Shown here piece after piece: positions 1 to 6,934 of a stretch of DNA of 20,700 bases; position 1 is the first letter of the stretch; every line of letters starts with the position of its first letter. Below the pieces are notes generated by a model. That model did no database searches and was not told where the DNA came from. It saw only the letters and a list, made by a program, of their open reading frames with translations. The stretch is from JALYGK01 sp036259835 (GTDB taxonomy: Bacteria > Actinomycetota > UBA4738). The position numbers and the translations under genes are program-made. Location: assembly GCA_036259835.1 (NCBI GenBank), contig DATABA010000040.1, positions 1-20,700 of the forward strand, written 5' to 3'.

Positions 1-60
1 CGAGGCGGCTTCGTTCCCACCCGGTCCGGCTGGCGAGCGAAGCTCGCCGAGCGGAGGGAA
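1..60 (+). other. Upstream flank of tsf, no gene assigned
   Basis: In bacteria of this type rpsB (ribosomal protein S2) normally precedes tsf, so this edge should hold the end of rpsB or the rpsB-tsf spacer. All three forward frames are open here, as expected for GC-rich DNA, and none gives a peptide I can recognise as an S2 tail. A short inverted repeat lies at 32-48 and is listed separately. I cannot say where rpsB ends. Confidence 0.3.
32..48 (+). promoter_or_regulatory. Perfect 7-bp hairpin upstream of tsf
   Basis: GGCGAGC (32-38), loop GAA, GCTCGCC (42-48). There is no T-tract after it, so it does not look like a complete intrinsic terminator. It could be an mRNA hairpin in the rpsB-tsf spacer that moderates read-through or protects the RNA, but it could also be coincidence in GC-rich DNA. 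Confidence 0.3.
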
Positions 61-92
61 GTGCGAGGCATGGCACGACAAGCGACCGAGAC

Positions 93-97
93 AGGAG
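93..97 (+). promoter_or_regulatory. Ribosome binding site deciding the tsf start
   Basis: AGGAG lies 8 nt before GTG 106. It supports GTG 106 over the upstream in-frame starts GTG 61 and ATG 70. The GTG 106 product begins directly with the conserved EF-Ts N-terminal motif. Confidence 0.6.
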
Positions 98-105
98 CAA
101 CGAAC

Positions 106-720
106 GTGCCCGATATCACCGCAGCCGAAGTGAAACGTCTCCGCGAGGCGACCGGCGCCGGGATGATGGCGTGCAAGCAGGCGCTCATCGACGCCGACGG
201 CGACTTCGAGAAGGCCGCTGACCTTGTCCGGGAGCGTACGGGCGCGAAGATGGACGCCCGTGCGGCCGGTCGCACCGCCCACGAGGGCCTCGTGCACGCC
301 TACCTGCACGCTCCCACCCCCGGAGTCCCACCACGGGTCGGCGTGCTCGTGCAGCTGGCATGCGAGACTGACTTCGTCGCGCGCAATGAGCTGTTCCAGC
401 AACTGGCCAGAGACGTGGCCCTCCACATCGCCGCAGCCAACCCCCAGTTCGTCTCCGAGGACGAGGTCGATCCCGCCATGCTCGCCAAAGAGCGTGAGTT
501 CGCCCGCAAGCAGGCACTTGAGGACGGAAAGCCGGAGCAGATCGTCGACCGCATCGTCGACGGCAAGCTGAGAGCCTTCTTCAAGGAGCAGGTACTGCTC
601 AATCAGCCCTTCGTGAAGGACGAACAGCGGACCGTGGGCGAGGTCATCTCCGAGGTTCAGGGCATCATCGGGGAGAAGATCGAGGTCGCTCGCTTCGCCC
701 GCTTCCAGGTCGGTGGTTAG
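106..720 (+). CDS. tsf: Translation elongation factor Ts (short form)
   Basis: EF-Ts is the guanine nucleotide exchange factor that releases GDP from EF-Tu in the cytoplasm. The protein opens with a UBA-like helical domain (residues ~1-45, with the REATGAGMMACKQAL motif). The core follows, with the EF-Tu-contacting TDFVA motif at residues 88-92 and a C-terminal part with FKEQVLLNQPFVKD. At 204 residues it is close to the short Thermus-type EF-Ts and lacks the second half of the core found in the ~280-residue E. coli form. A few extra residues (APTPGVPP) sit in the loop before the core strand. I chose GTG 106 because AGGAG is 8 nt upstream and homologues begin near this point. An in-frame extension from GTG 61 or ATG 70 would add 15 or 12 residues with no family resemblance. 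It precedes pyrH as in most bacteria. Confidence 0.95.
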   Translation: MPDITAAEVKRLREATGAGMMACKQALIDADGDFEKAADLVRERTGAKMDARAAGRTAHEGLVHAYLHAPTPGVPPRVGVLVQLACETDFVARNELFQQLARDVALHIAAANPQFVSEDEVDPAMLAKEREFARKQALEDGKPEQIVDRIVDGKLRAFFKEQVLLNQPFVKDEQRTVGEVISEVQGIIGEKIEVARFARFQVGG

Positions 721-828
721 CGGGCAGCGGGACTCGCCACCCTTCCTGCCGGACTGCGATGTGTTGCGGTACACGAGCGCTGCGCCGCCGGGGGGAGTCG
801 ATGGCTACCGCTGCACTCCCACGGGACC

Positions 829-834
829 TAGCAT
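829..834 (+). promoter_or_regulatory. Possible -10 box upstream of pyrH
   Basis: TAGCAT in the 152-bp tsf-pyrH spacer fits TANNNT. Transcription starting ~7 nt later would leave a leader of about 30 nt containing the GGAG at 861-864 and the GTG start at 873. No good -35 is visible. This is weak evidence, because such hexamers arise by chance. Confidence 0.25.
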
Positions 835-860
835 CCAAGAGCGACGAAGAGCGGGGCGAC

Positions 861-864
861 GGAG
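861..864 (+). promoter_or_regulatory. Ribosome binding site deciding the pyrH start
   Basis: GGAG lies 8 nt before GTG 873. Alternatives are ATG 759 and ATG 801 upstream, which add non-conserved residues, and ATG 903 downstream, which has no comparable site. Confidence 0.5.
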
Positions 865-872
865 ATGAGCCA

Positions 873-1625
873 GTGAGCGACGATCCACGGGCAGGCGACC
901 GGATGATCTTTCGTCGGGTGCTCCTCAAGCTCTCCGGCGAGGCCTTCTCTGACCCTGAGGTGAAGGGCGGGATCGAGCCCGACGTGGTGCAACGCATCGC
1001 CAACGAGATCGCCGATCTCAAAGACGCCCGCGGCACAGAGATCGGTGTGGTCGTCGGCGGGGGCAACATCTTTCGCGGTAACTCGCCCGCAGCCACCGCC
1101 CTGGACCGATCCAGCGCCGATCACATGGGCATGCTCGCCACCGTCATCAACGCGCTGGCGCTCCAGGATGCGCTGGAGAAGATCGGCGTCCACACTCGGG
1201 TCCAGACCGCCATCGAAATGGCCCAGGTTGCCGAACCCTACGTCCCGCTTCGGGCGATTCGGCACCTGGAGAAGGGACGGGTCGTCATTTTCTCGGCCGG
1301 CATGGGAGTTCCGTTCTTCTCCACGGATACAACTGCGGCCCAGCGCGCGCTGGAGATCAAAGCTGAAGCCATCCTGAAGGGCACCAAGGTCGACGGTGTG
1401 TACGACTCCGATCCGAACCTGAACCCCGGGGCCGTGAAGTTCGAGACGCTCGAGTACATCGAGGTCCTGAAGCGCGGTCTCACCGTGATGGATGCGACCG
1501 CCATCTCGCTGTGCATGGAGCACCGCCTCCCCATCCTGGTGTTCGACTTCCGGAAGGAAGGCAATATCAAACGGGTTCTGACCGGCGAGCCCATTGGAAC
1601 GCTCGTTCATTCCGGAGCGCCCTGA
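873..1625 (+). CDS. pyrH: UMP kinase (uridylate kinase)
   Basis: Phosphorylates UMP to UDP with ATP in pyrimidine nucleotide synthesis; bacterial UMPK is a cytoplasmic hexamer of the amino acid kinase fold. Visible motifs are the N-terminal RRVLLKLSGEAF strand-loop, the phosphate-binding GGGNIFRG at residues 62-69, DHMGMLATVINALALQDAL, the STDTTAAQRALEI segment and GTKVDGVYDSDP near the nucleotide site. At 250 residues from GTG 873 it matches the family's usual 235-250. The in-frame ORF extends upstream to ATG 759, but those ~38 residues are not family-like, and GGAG at 861-864 favours 873. ATG 903 (MIFRRVLL) is the other reasonable start. It lies between tsf and frr, the standard bacterial order. 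Confidence 0.95.
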   Translation: MSDDPRAGDRMIFRRVLLKLSGEAFSDPEVKGGIEPDVVQRIANEIADLKDARGTEIGVVVGGGNIFRGNSPAATALDRSSADHMGMLATVINALALQDALEKIGVHTRVQTAIEMAQVAEPYVPLRAIRHLEKGRVVIFSAGMGVPFFSTDTTAAQRALEIKAEAILKGTKVDGVYDSDPNLNPGAVKFETLEYIEVLKRGLTVMDATAISLCMEHRLPILVFDFRKEGNIKRVLTGEPIGTLVHSGAP

Positions 1626-1674
1626 AGCGGCGCCACGCCTCGGTTCCTTCTCGCAGTACCCGGGGCCGGTCCAT

Positions 1675-1680
1675 TAGGCT
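1675..1680 (+). promoter_or_regulatory. Possible -10 box upstream of frr
   Basis: TAGGCT in the 96-bp pyrH-frr spacer fits TANNNT and would give a leader of ~35 nt carrying the purine-rich GGGGAAGGGA (1701-1710) before ATG 1722. No clear -35. Low confidence. Confidence 0.22.
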
Positions 1681-1721
1681 CTCGGGGGAAGCGGCCACCC
1701 GGGGAAGGGACGTGCGGGCCG

Positions 1722-2282
1722 ATGACCGTTGAACAAAGCCTGAGCGACGCCGAGCAGAAGATGCGAAGCGCCGTGTCCGTGACCCAAGACGAGCTTGGGA
1801 CGATCCGCACAGGGCGGGCGAATCCGCGACTCCTCGATCGCCTCACCGTCGATTACTACGGCACGCAGGTTCCGCTCAATCAGCTCGCCTCGTTCAGCGT
1901 CCCCGAGCCGCGGTTGCTGGTCATCCAGCCGTTCGATAAGTCGGCGATCTCGGCCATGGAGAAGGCCATCCTCTCCTCCGATTTGGGGCTCACCCCATCA
2001 AACGACGGGAACGTGATCCGTCTGGCATTTCCACCGCTTACCGAGGAGCGACGGAAGGAGCTCATCAAGCTGGCGAAGGAACGCGCGGAAGACGGCCGGG
2101 TTTCGGTGCGGAACGTCCGTCGCCACGCCAAGGAATCACTGGAGCGCCTCGAGCGGGAGCACACGATTTCCGAAGACGACCTGAGACGCTCCGAGAAGGA
2201 ACTGCAGCGGCTGACGGATCAGTATGTAGCCGAGATCGACAAGCTCCTCGAACACAAGGACAAGGAGCTGATGGAGGTTTAG
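1722..2282 (+). CDS. frr: Ribosome recycling factor
   Basis: RRF acts with EF-G to split post-termination ribosomes into subunits. The 186-residue protein is the normal family length (~185). It shows the expected helical stalk and hinge: the IRTGRANPRLLDRLTVDYYGT segment, then VPLNQLASFSVPEP, then PFDKSAISAMEKAI, and the C-terminal long helix beginning TEERRKELIKLAKERAED with VRNVRR. ATG 1722 is preceded by a GA-rich stretch (1701-1710) about 11 nt upstream. The stop at 2280-2282 directly abuts the cdsA ATG at 2283, so the two are probably translated in a coupled way. Confidence 0.96.
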   Translation: MTVEQSLSDAEQKMRSAVSVTQDELGTIRTGRANPRLLDRLTVDYYGTQVPLNQLASFSVPEPRLLVIQPFDKSAISAMEKAILSSDLGLTPSNDGNVIRLAFPPLTEERRKELIKLAKERAEDGRVSVRNVRRHAKESLERLEREHTISEDDLRRSEKELQRLTDQYVAEIDKLLEHKDKELMEV

Positions 2283-3737
2283 ATGGCCAGAGACGAGGAC
2301 GAACGCGGCCTGGACGACGACCCGTTCAGGGATCTCGACCGGTTCTTTGGCCGCCAGGAGGACCCGCCACCTCCCCCTTCACAACGACCTACGGCGAAGC
2401 TACCCGAAGAGATCCGAAGCGACTCAATGGCGCAAGACGAGGTCCGAAGCGACTCGGTGGTGCCCGAGCCGACCGAAGTCGTCGATGCCGGGGAGGAAGA
2501 CCTGCTGCCTCCCGGCTGGCTCCCGGAATCGCTTGGCGGAGGCCGGGAGCGGGACCCCACGGCCGTCGGCGGAGACCAGGGACCCGAGCTGACGGTCGAC
2601 GCGCTCACCAAGCCACCGGCCGAGTACGAGGACTTGCCTGCGGCGGACGAGGAGCCGACGAGGGAGGAGCTGCGGGCCTGGGAAGAACCGGTCACGGCGG
2701 TCCCGCCCGAACCGGAGGACCCCGATCTTCCCGATCTCGCCGAGGTCGAGGCTGCCGCCGACGAGATGGCGGAGGACCTGCGAATGGGCTCCGGGGACGG
2801 CGACCTCCTCTCCGACCTCCTCACCCCCTCCGAGGCGCCAACCGTTGGACAGGAGGACGAGCTCGTCGGGCCGAGCTGGGAAGAGCCCACGGGTGGTCAG
2901 GCGCTGATCGCGGAGCCCGTCGCCCCTCCCGCGGACCGCAACATTCCGATGGCGCTCCTAACCGCCGCCGTTCTCGCGGTGGCCGGGCTCACCGCGCTGG
3001 CGATCTCGACCGCGGTGTTCGCCGTGATCGTTGGAGCGATCGCACTGTTCGGTCAGCTCGAGCTCTACGCCGTGCTCCATCGGCGCGGACAGCAGCCGGC
3101 GACCGCCCTCGGACTGGTGATCGGCGCGATGCTGATGACCGCCGCGTACATGCGGGGCGAGTCGGCGATGGTGTTCTTCGTCGTGCTCGCGTTGGCCCTC
3201 TCGTCGCTGTGGTACATGGCGGCCGCTCCACGGGCGAGGGATGGTGCACTGGCGAACATTGCGGCGACCATCCTCGGAATCGTGTACGCCCCACTCTTCG
3301 CCAGCTATCTGCTGCTCATCGTCAAACAGCCGTCCGGGCGGGCCATCACACTTGCCGTGCTGGGGCTTACGTTCGCCTACGACGCGGCCGCATTTTTCGT
3401 CGGGTCGGTCTGGGGGACCAGACCGCTCGCTCCGACCATCAGCCCGAAGAAGACCTGGCAGGGACTCCTGGCGGCCACCGTCACGACCTTCGCCCTCTCC
3501 ATCGCCATCCTTCCGTCGATCGAGCCGGTCTTTACGCTTCCGTCGTCGGTCGCACTCGGCCTCATCATCGCCGTGTGCGCTCCGCTTGGAGATTTGATGG
3601 AGTCGTTCATGAAGCGGGATCTCGGCGTCAAGGACATGGGGTCCATCCTTCCGGGACACGGCGGAGTGCTGGATCGCATCGATTCGGTCCTTTTGGTGTG
3701 TCCAGCTGCGTTCTACTTTCTCCGATTGATCTCTTAG
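2283..3737 (+). CDS. cdsA: Phosphatidate cytidylyltransferase (CDP-DAG synthase) with long acidic N-terminal extension
   Basis: Converts phosphatidic acid and CTP to CDP-diacylglycerol, the precursor of anionic and other phospholipids, in the membrane. The catalytic part spans residues ~223-484. It has about seven or eight hydrophobic segments and ends with the family signature: FAYDAAAFFVGSVWG, ISPKKTWQG, and CAPLGDLMESFMKRDLGVKD followed by LPGHGGVLDRIDS. Residues 1-222 are hydrophilic, rich in Asp, Glu and Pro, and look disordered. This roughly doubles the protein (484 residues against the usual ~260-300). The extension holds a 10-residue tandem repeat (RSDSMAQDEV, then RSDSVVPEP) and a GPSWEEPTGG motif at 196-205. 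The long form is favoured because ATG 2283 has GGAGG (2273-2277) 5 nt upstream and abuts frr. An internal ATG 2949 would give a 262-residue core but lacks a ribosome binding site. Confidence 0.93.
   Translation: MARDEDERGLDDDPFRDLDRFFGRQEDPPPPPSQRPTAKLPEEIRSDSMAQDEVRSDSVVPEPTEVVDAGEEDLLPPGWLPESLGGGRERDPTAVGGDQGPELTVDALTKPPAEYEDLPAADEEPTREELRAWEEPVTAVPPEPEDPDLPDLAEVEAAADEMAEDLRMGSGDGDLLSDLLTPSEAPTVGQEDELVGPSWEEPTGGQALIAEPVAPPADRNIPMALLTAAVLAVAGLTALAISTAVFAVIVGAIALFGQLELYAVLHRRGQQPATALGLVIGAMLMTAAYMRGESAMVFFVVLALALSSLWYMAAAPRARDGALANIAATILGIVYAPLFASYLLLIVKQPSGRAITLAVLGLTFAYDAAAFFVGSVWGTRPLAPTISPKKTWQGLLAATVTTFALSIAILPSIEPVFTLPSSVALGLIIAVCAPLGDLMESFMKRDLGVKDMGSILPGHGGVLDRIDSVLLVCPAAFYFLRLIS
2413..2455 (+). 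repeat. 30-bp-period tandem repeat inside cdsA
   Basis: The 13-mer TCCGAAGCGACTC occurs at 2413-2425 and again at 2443-2455, exactly 30 bp apart. It encodes a repeated RSDS at a 10-residue period in the acidic extension. It is consistent with a small in-frame duplication in a disordered region. Confidence 0.7.
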
Positions 3738-3766
3738 GGCATAGCGAAGAAGGCAAGTCGGAGGGG

Positions 3767-3772
3767 TAACCT
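3767..3772 (+). promoter_or_regulatory. Possible -10 box just upstream of dxr
   Basis: TAACCT ends 9 nt before ATG 3782, which would place the transcription start at or next to the start codon. A purine-rich GGAGGGG (3760-3766) lies 15 nt from the ATG, too far for an ideal ribosome binding site. A small GAGG/CCTC hairpin (3761-3764 with 3770-3773) overlaps the box. Confidence 0.28.
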
Positions 3773-3781
3773 CTAAGTCGT

Positions 3782-4939
3782 ATGCGCACGGTCGTGATTC
3801 TTGGATCCACTGGGTCGATTGGGACCCAGGCGCTCGATGTCGTCCGGCGCAACCCGGACCGGTTCCGGGTTCTTGGACTCGCCGCCGCCACGAGCCACGA
3901 ACTCCTGATCGGCCAGATCAGGGAGTTCATGCCGCCCCTCGTCGCGATCTCCGACGATCAGGCCGCCGCCGAGGTGAAGCAAATTCTCGGATCTATTCGA
4001 GGCGTCGATATCATTGCGGGCCCGGACGCCGCGGAGAAGCTCGCGCGCGACTCGGAAGCCGACATGGTCCTCAACGCGATGGTGGGGGCCATCGGGCTGG
4101 GTCCGTCGCTCGCCGCGCTTCAGTCAGGAAAGATGCTCGCCCTGGCGAACAAGGAATCGCTCGTCGTCGGCGGCGAGCTGGTGATGGATCTGGTGAAGGG
4201 CGAGCCGGATCGGCTGGTGCCCGTGGACTCGGAGCATTCCGCGCTCGCGCAGGTCCTCCGTGGCGAGCGCCTGGAAGACCTGAAGCGCGTCATCATCACC
4301 GCTTCCGGCGGGCCGTTCCGAGGATGGACCCGAGAAGAACTGGCGAAGGCCAGTGTGAAGGAAGCGCTTGCCCACCCGACGTGGAACATGGGTCCGAAGA
4401 TCACGGTTGATTCGGCGACCCTCATGAACAAGGGCCTGGAGGTAATCGAGGCGCATTACCTGTTCGGGCTCGACTACGATCGGATCGACGTCGTGGTCCA
4501 TCCCGAATCGATAATTCACGGTTTCGCCGAGTTCACCGACGGAAGCACGATCGCGCAGATGGCCATGGCGGATATGCGGCTTCCGATTCAGCTGGCGCTG
4601 GGGTTCCCCGACCGACTCCGGACGGGCATCAAGGGTGTGGACCTCGCGGCGCTCGGAAAGCTCACCTTCGAGGCGCTCGACCGAGAGGCGTTCCCCGCCC
4701 TCGACCTCGCGTATCGAGCCGGCCGGCTGGGGCAGACGTATCCCGCCGCTCTCAACGCGGCGAATGAGGTCGCGGTCCTTGCGTTCCTCGATGGAAAGAT
4801 CCGCCTGATCCAGATCGCCGACGTGGTGGCGGCCGTGCTGGATGAGCACGAAGGCGCACCCGTGGTCTCCGAGGTCGCCCTGGCCCGCGCCGACCGCTGG
4901 GCGCGAACCCGCGCCGCGGAGATCATCGAGAGCCTGTAA
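3782..4939 (+). CDS. dxr: 1-deoxy-D-xylulose 5-phosphate reductoisomerase
   Basis: Second step of the MEP isoprenoid pathway: rearranges and reduces DXP to 2-C-methyl-D-erythritol 4-phosphate using NADPH and a divalent metal. The NADPH-binding loop GSTGSIG is at residues 8-14, followed by ALANKESLVVGG. The metal ligands appear as D149 and E151 in VDSEHSA and E220 in MNKGLEVIEAH, matching the E. coli D150/E152/E231 pattern. The mobile-loop region HPTWNMGPKITVDSATLMNK and the HPESIIHGFAEF segment are intact. The 385-residue length is normal. It sits upstream of rseP with ispG further along, the common bacterial grouping of these genes, although here a two-component pair intervenes. Confidence 0.97.
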   Translation: MRTVVILGSTGSIGTQALDVVRRNPDRFRVLGLAAATSHELLIGQIREFMPPLVAISDDQAAAEVKQILGSIRGVDIIAGPDAAEKLARDSEADMVLNAMVGAIGLGPSLAALQSGKMLALANKESLVVGGELVMDLVKGEPDRLVPVDSEHSALAQVLRGERLEDLKRVIITASGGPFRGWTREELAKASVKEALAHPTWNMGPKITVDSATLMNKGLEVIEAHYLFGLDYDRIDVVVHPESIIHGFAEFTDGSTIAQMAMADMRLPIQLALGFPDRLRTGIKGVDLAALGKLTFEALDREAFPALDLAYRAGRLGQTYPAALNAANEVAVLAFLDGKIRLIQIADVVAAVLDEHEGAPVVSEVALARADRWARTRAAEIIESL

Positions 4940-4951
4940 CGCGCTCGCGTT
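4938..4951 (+). promoter_or_regulatory. Short inverted repeat at the dxr stop
   Basis: AACGC (4938-4942), GCTC, GCGTT (4947-4951) forms a 5-bp stem (6 bp with a tight 2-nt loop) that begins in the dxr stop codon. There is no T-tract. It lies just before the rseP ribosome binding site (AAGGA, 4953-4957), so it might affect coupling, but it may be chance. Confidence 0.2.
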
Positions 4952-4966
4952 GAAGGATCGGTTCTG

Positions 4967-6091
4967 ATGGGAGCGTGGCTCGGCGTCGTCATCTTCATCG
5001 TGGCGATCCTGATTGCGGTCCTCATCCACGAGGCCGGCCACTTCCTGAGCGCCAAGGCGTTCGGCATCAAGGTCGAAGAGTTCTTTGTCGGGTTCGGTCC
5101 TCGCCTGTGGTCGTTTCGCCGCGGCGAAACGGAGTACGGCGTGAAGGCCCTGCCGCTCGGCGGCTACGTCCGGATCGCCGGGATGAACCCGTTCCAGCAA
5201 GTCCCGGAGAAGGATCGCCCGCGGACGTTTCCGGCCAAGCCAATCTGGCAGCGAGCGATCGTCATCTTCGCGGGGCCGGTGACCCATTTCGTGATGGCGG
5301 TCGTGTTCCTGGCCGTGTTCCTGATGGCCGTTGGCGTGGAGAACGACAGGCGGCCGACGATCGGGGCGGTCGAACCTCGTCTCGGTGGGCGCCCTTCGCC
5401 GGCTGCGGCCGCTGGACTGAAGCCCGGCGACGAGATCGTCGCCATCAACGGTTCGCCGGTCGGTTCGAGAGATCGCCTCGTCATGTTCACCAGGCAGCAC
5501 GTCGGTCAACCAATCACCCTCACCGTGGTCCGAGACGGCAGGCGATTCAATGCCACCGTTTCGCCCGTTCTCGCCCAAGTCGGAGAGCGGCGGGTGGGCC
5601 GGCTCGGGGTTGTCTTGGGCGGTGTGCGCGACCGGGAGAATCCCGTTGCTGCGTTCGGCCGCGCGGTGGTTGAGGTCGGGAGCGTCACGAAGGCCATCGT
5701 GGTTCGTCTGGATGACGTGTTCGGCCTCTCGGCGCTCAGGGGAATCGGTCAGGTGCTCATCGGCTCGCGGCCTCGAACGACCGAGGACCCCGCGAGCGTG
5801 GTCGGTGGAGCCCGCCTGGCAGGCGAAGCCGTCGCTGCCGGGGCGTGGGACTACCTCTTCAATCTGCTGATCGTGTTCAACATCTTCGTTGGCATCGTGA
5901 ACCTGGTACCACTGCCACCTCTCGACGGGGGCCATCTCGCGGTTCTCGCATACGAGAAGGTCCGGCGGCGTCGTCCCGACCTCAGAAAGCTCGCACCCGT
6001 CACCGCGTTGGTCGCGGCGTTCATGATCCTTCTCGTGGTGAGCCTGACGTACATCGACATCGTCGAACCGCTGCCGAACCCGTTCCGCTGA
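4967..6091 (+). CDS. rseP: RseP-family site-2 metalloprotease (intramembrane, M50)
   Basis: Membrane-embedded zinc protease that cleaves transmembrane substrates such as anti-sigma factors. The zinc site HEAGH is at residues 21-25 in the first hydrophobic segment. The family GYVRIAGM loop follows, then a second hydrophobic segment (~100-123) and a PDZ domain around residues ~130-200 with LKPGDEIVAINGSPV. The C-terminal membrane part carries NLVPLPPLDGGHL, with the third zinc ligand D320. It has 374 residues, as in actinobacterial Rip1-like proteins, with a single PDZ unlike the two of E. coli RseP. ATG 4967 has AAGGA 9 nt upstream. The natural substrate cannot be read from the sequence; no anti-sigma factor gene is visible in the window. 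Confidence 0.93.
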   Translation: MGAWLGVVIFIVAILIAVLIHEAGHFLSAKAFGIKVEEFFVGFGPRLWSFRRGETEYGVKALPLGGYVRIAGMNPFQQVPEKDRPRTFPAKPIWQRAIVIFAGPVTHFVMAVVFLAVFLMAVGVENDRRPTIGAVEPRLGGRPSPAAAAGLKPGDEIVAINGSPVGSRDRLVMFTRQHVGQPITLTVVRDGRRFNATVSPVLAQVGERRVGRLGVVLGGVRDRENPVAAFGRAVVEVGSVTKAIVVRLDDVFGLSALRGIGQVLIGSRPRTTEDPASVVGGARLAGEAVAAGAWDYLFNLLIVFNIFVGIVNLVPLPPLDGGHLAVLAYEKVRRRRPDLRKLAPVTALVAAFMILLVVSLTYIDIVEPLPNPFR

Positions 6092-6142
6092 CAGCACAGG
6101 TTCTCCACATCTCCCGAAGAATCCGCGGTCGAACGTCGGGTC

Positions 6143-6148
6143 TAGGAT
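6143..6148 (+). promoter_or_regulatory. Possible -10 box for the two-component pair
   Basis: TAGGAT in the 112-bp spacer between rseP and the regulator start. Initiation ~7 nt downstream would give a ~50-nt leader to GTG 6204. This fits the idea that ATG 6147, which overlaps the box, is not the real start. No clear -35. Confidence 0.3.
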
Positions 6149-6203
6149 GATCTTCGGTGACGAACATTCTCATACGGTTGCACGCGTCCTCGGTGATCCG
6201 AGC

Positions 6204-6929
6204 GTGAGCGCGAAGAAAGTCCTCGTGGTCGAAGACGAGGAAGCCATTGCCGAAGCAGTTCGGGCGCGGCTTGCCAGTGAAGGGTATGACGTCGCGGTCG
6301 CCGTCGACGGCCGGCGGGCCATCGAGGCGGTGCGCCGAGACCGCCCGGACCTCGTGATCCTCGACCTCATGCTCCCGGGCATGGATGGACTCGAAGTGTG
6401 CCGGGAGATTCAGAAGGACCAGTGGATTCCGGTGCTGATGCTCACGGCGCGAACCGAAGAAGCGGACAAGGTCGCGGGTCTTGCCGTGGGCGCCGACGAC
6501 TACCTCACCAAGCCGTTCAGCATGCGTGAGCTGGTGGCCCGGGTGAGAGCGATCTTGCGGCGCATGGAGCGGATTCAACAGCCCAGCGGTGCTGAATCCG
6601 TATCGAGGTTCGATCTCACCGTGGACGGGGCGCGCCGGCGAGTCCTCAAGGCGGACGAAGAAGTTCCGCTCACGCCCCTCGAATTCGAGATCCTGTTCAC
6701 TCTGGCGCGGAGCCCGGGGGTGGTGTTCAGCCGCGAGCAGCTCATGGAGCGCGTGTGGGGGTATCACGATTACGCGGGTGGGAGAGTGGTCGACTCCCAC
6801 GTCGCCCGGATCCGGCGCAAGCTCGGCGACGAGGCCGCCGAACCGAAATACATCCGAACCGTCCACGGTGTTGGGTACGCGTTCAAGGAGAACGGCATGC
6901 CCGCTTCGGTTCCGGCTTCCTCGGTCTGA
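6204..6929 (+). CDS. OmpR/PhoB-family response regulator
   Basis: DNA-binding regulator activated by phosphorylation from the adjacent kinase. The receiver domain (residues ~4-120) has the acidic pocket ED at 10-11, phosphoacceptor D54 in LVILDLMLPGMDG, T81 in LMLTAR and K103 in DDYLTKPF. A winged-helix DNA-binding domain follows (~135-230), with LTPLEFEILFTLARSPG, VFSREQLMERVWG and the terminal RTVHGVGYAF. It is 241 residues from GTG 6204. The frame is open to ATG 6147, but the extra 19 residues (MIFGDEHSHT...) precede the normal N-terminus and overlap a putative promoter. The kinase gene starts 5 nt after its stop. Target genes are unknown; the neighbours (rseP, ispG, cfa) make an envelope-related role plausible but unproven. 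Confidence 0.93.
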   Translation: MSAKKVLVVEDEEAIAEAVRARLASEGYDVAVAVDGRRAIEAVRRDRPDLVILDLMLPGMDGLEVCREIQKDQWIPVLMLTARTEEADKVAGLAVGADDYLTKPFSMRELVARVRAILRRMERIQQPSGAESVSRFDLTVDGARRRVLKADEEVPLTPLEFEILFTLARSPGVVFSREQLMERVWGYHDYAGGRVVDSHVARIRRKLGDEAAEPKYIRTVHGVGYAFKENGMPASVPASSV

Positions 6930-6934
6930 TCGCG

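Noticed and set aside
759..872. N-terminal extension of pyrH from ATG 759 or ATG 801
   Set aside because: The added residues do not resemble UMP kinases, and GGAG at 861-864 points to GTG 873. I keep ATG 903 as a second choice.
2949..3737. Short cdsA starting at internal ATG 2949
   Set aside because: It would give a standard-size enzyme but has no ribosome binding site, while ATG 2283 has GGAGG at 5 nt and directly follows frr. Kept as a test for the extension finding.
4124..6097. 657-residue open frame on the - strand across dxr and rseP
   Set aside because: It is antisense to two well-identified genes, its translation is a His/Arg/Asp-rich mix with no domain, and long antisense frames are expected in GC-rich DNA with strong third-position bias.
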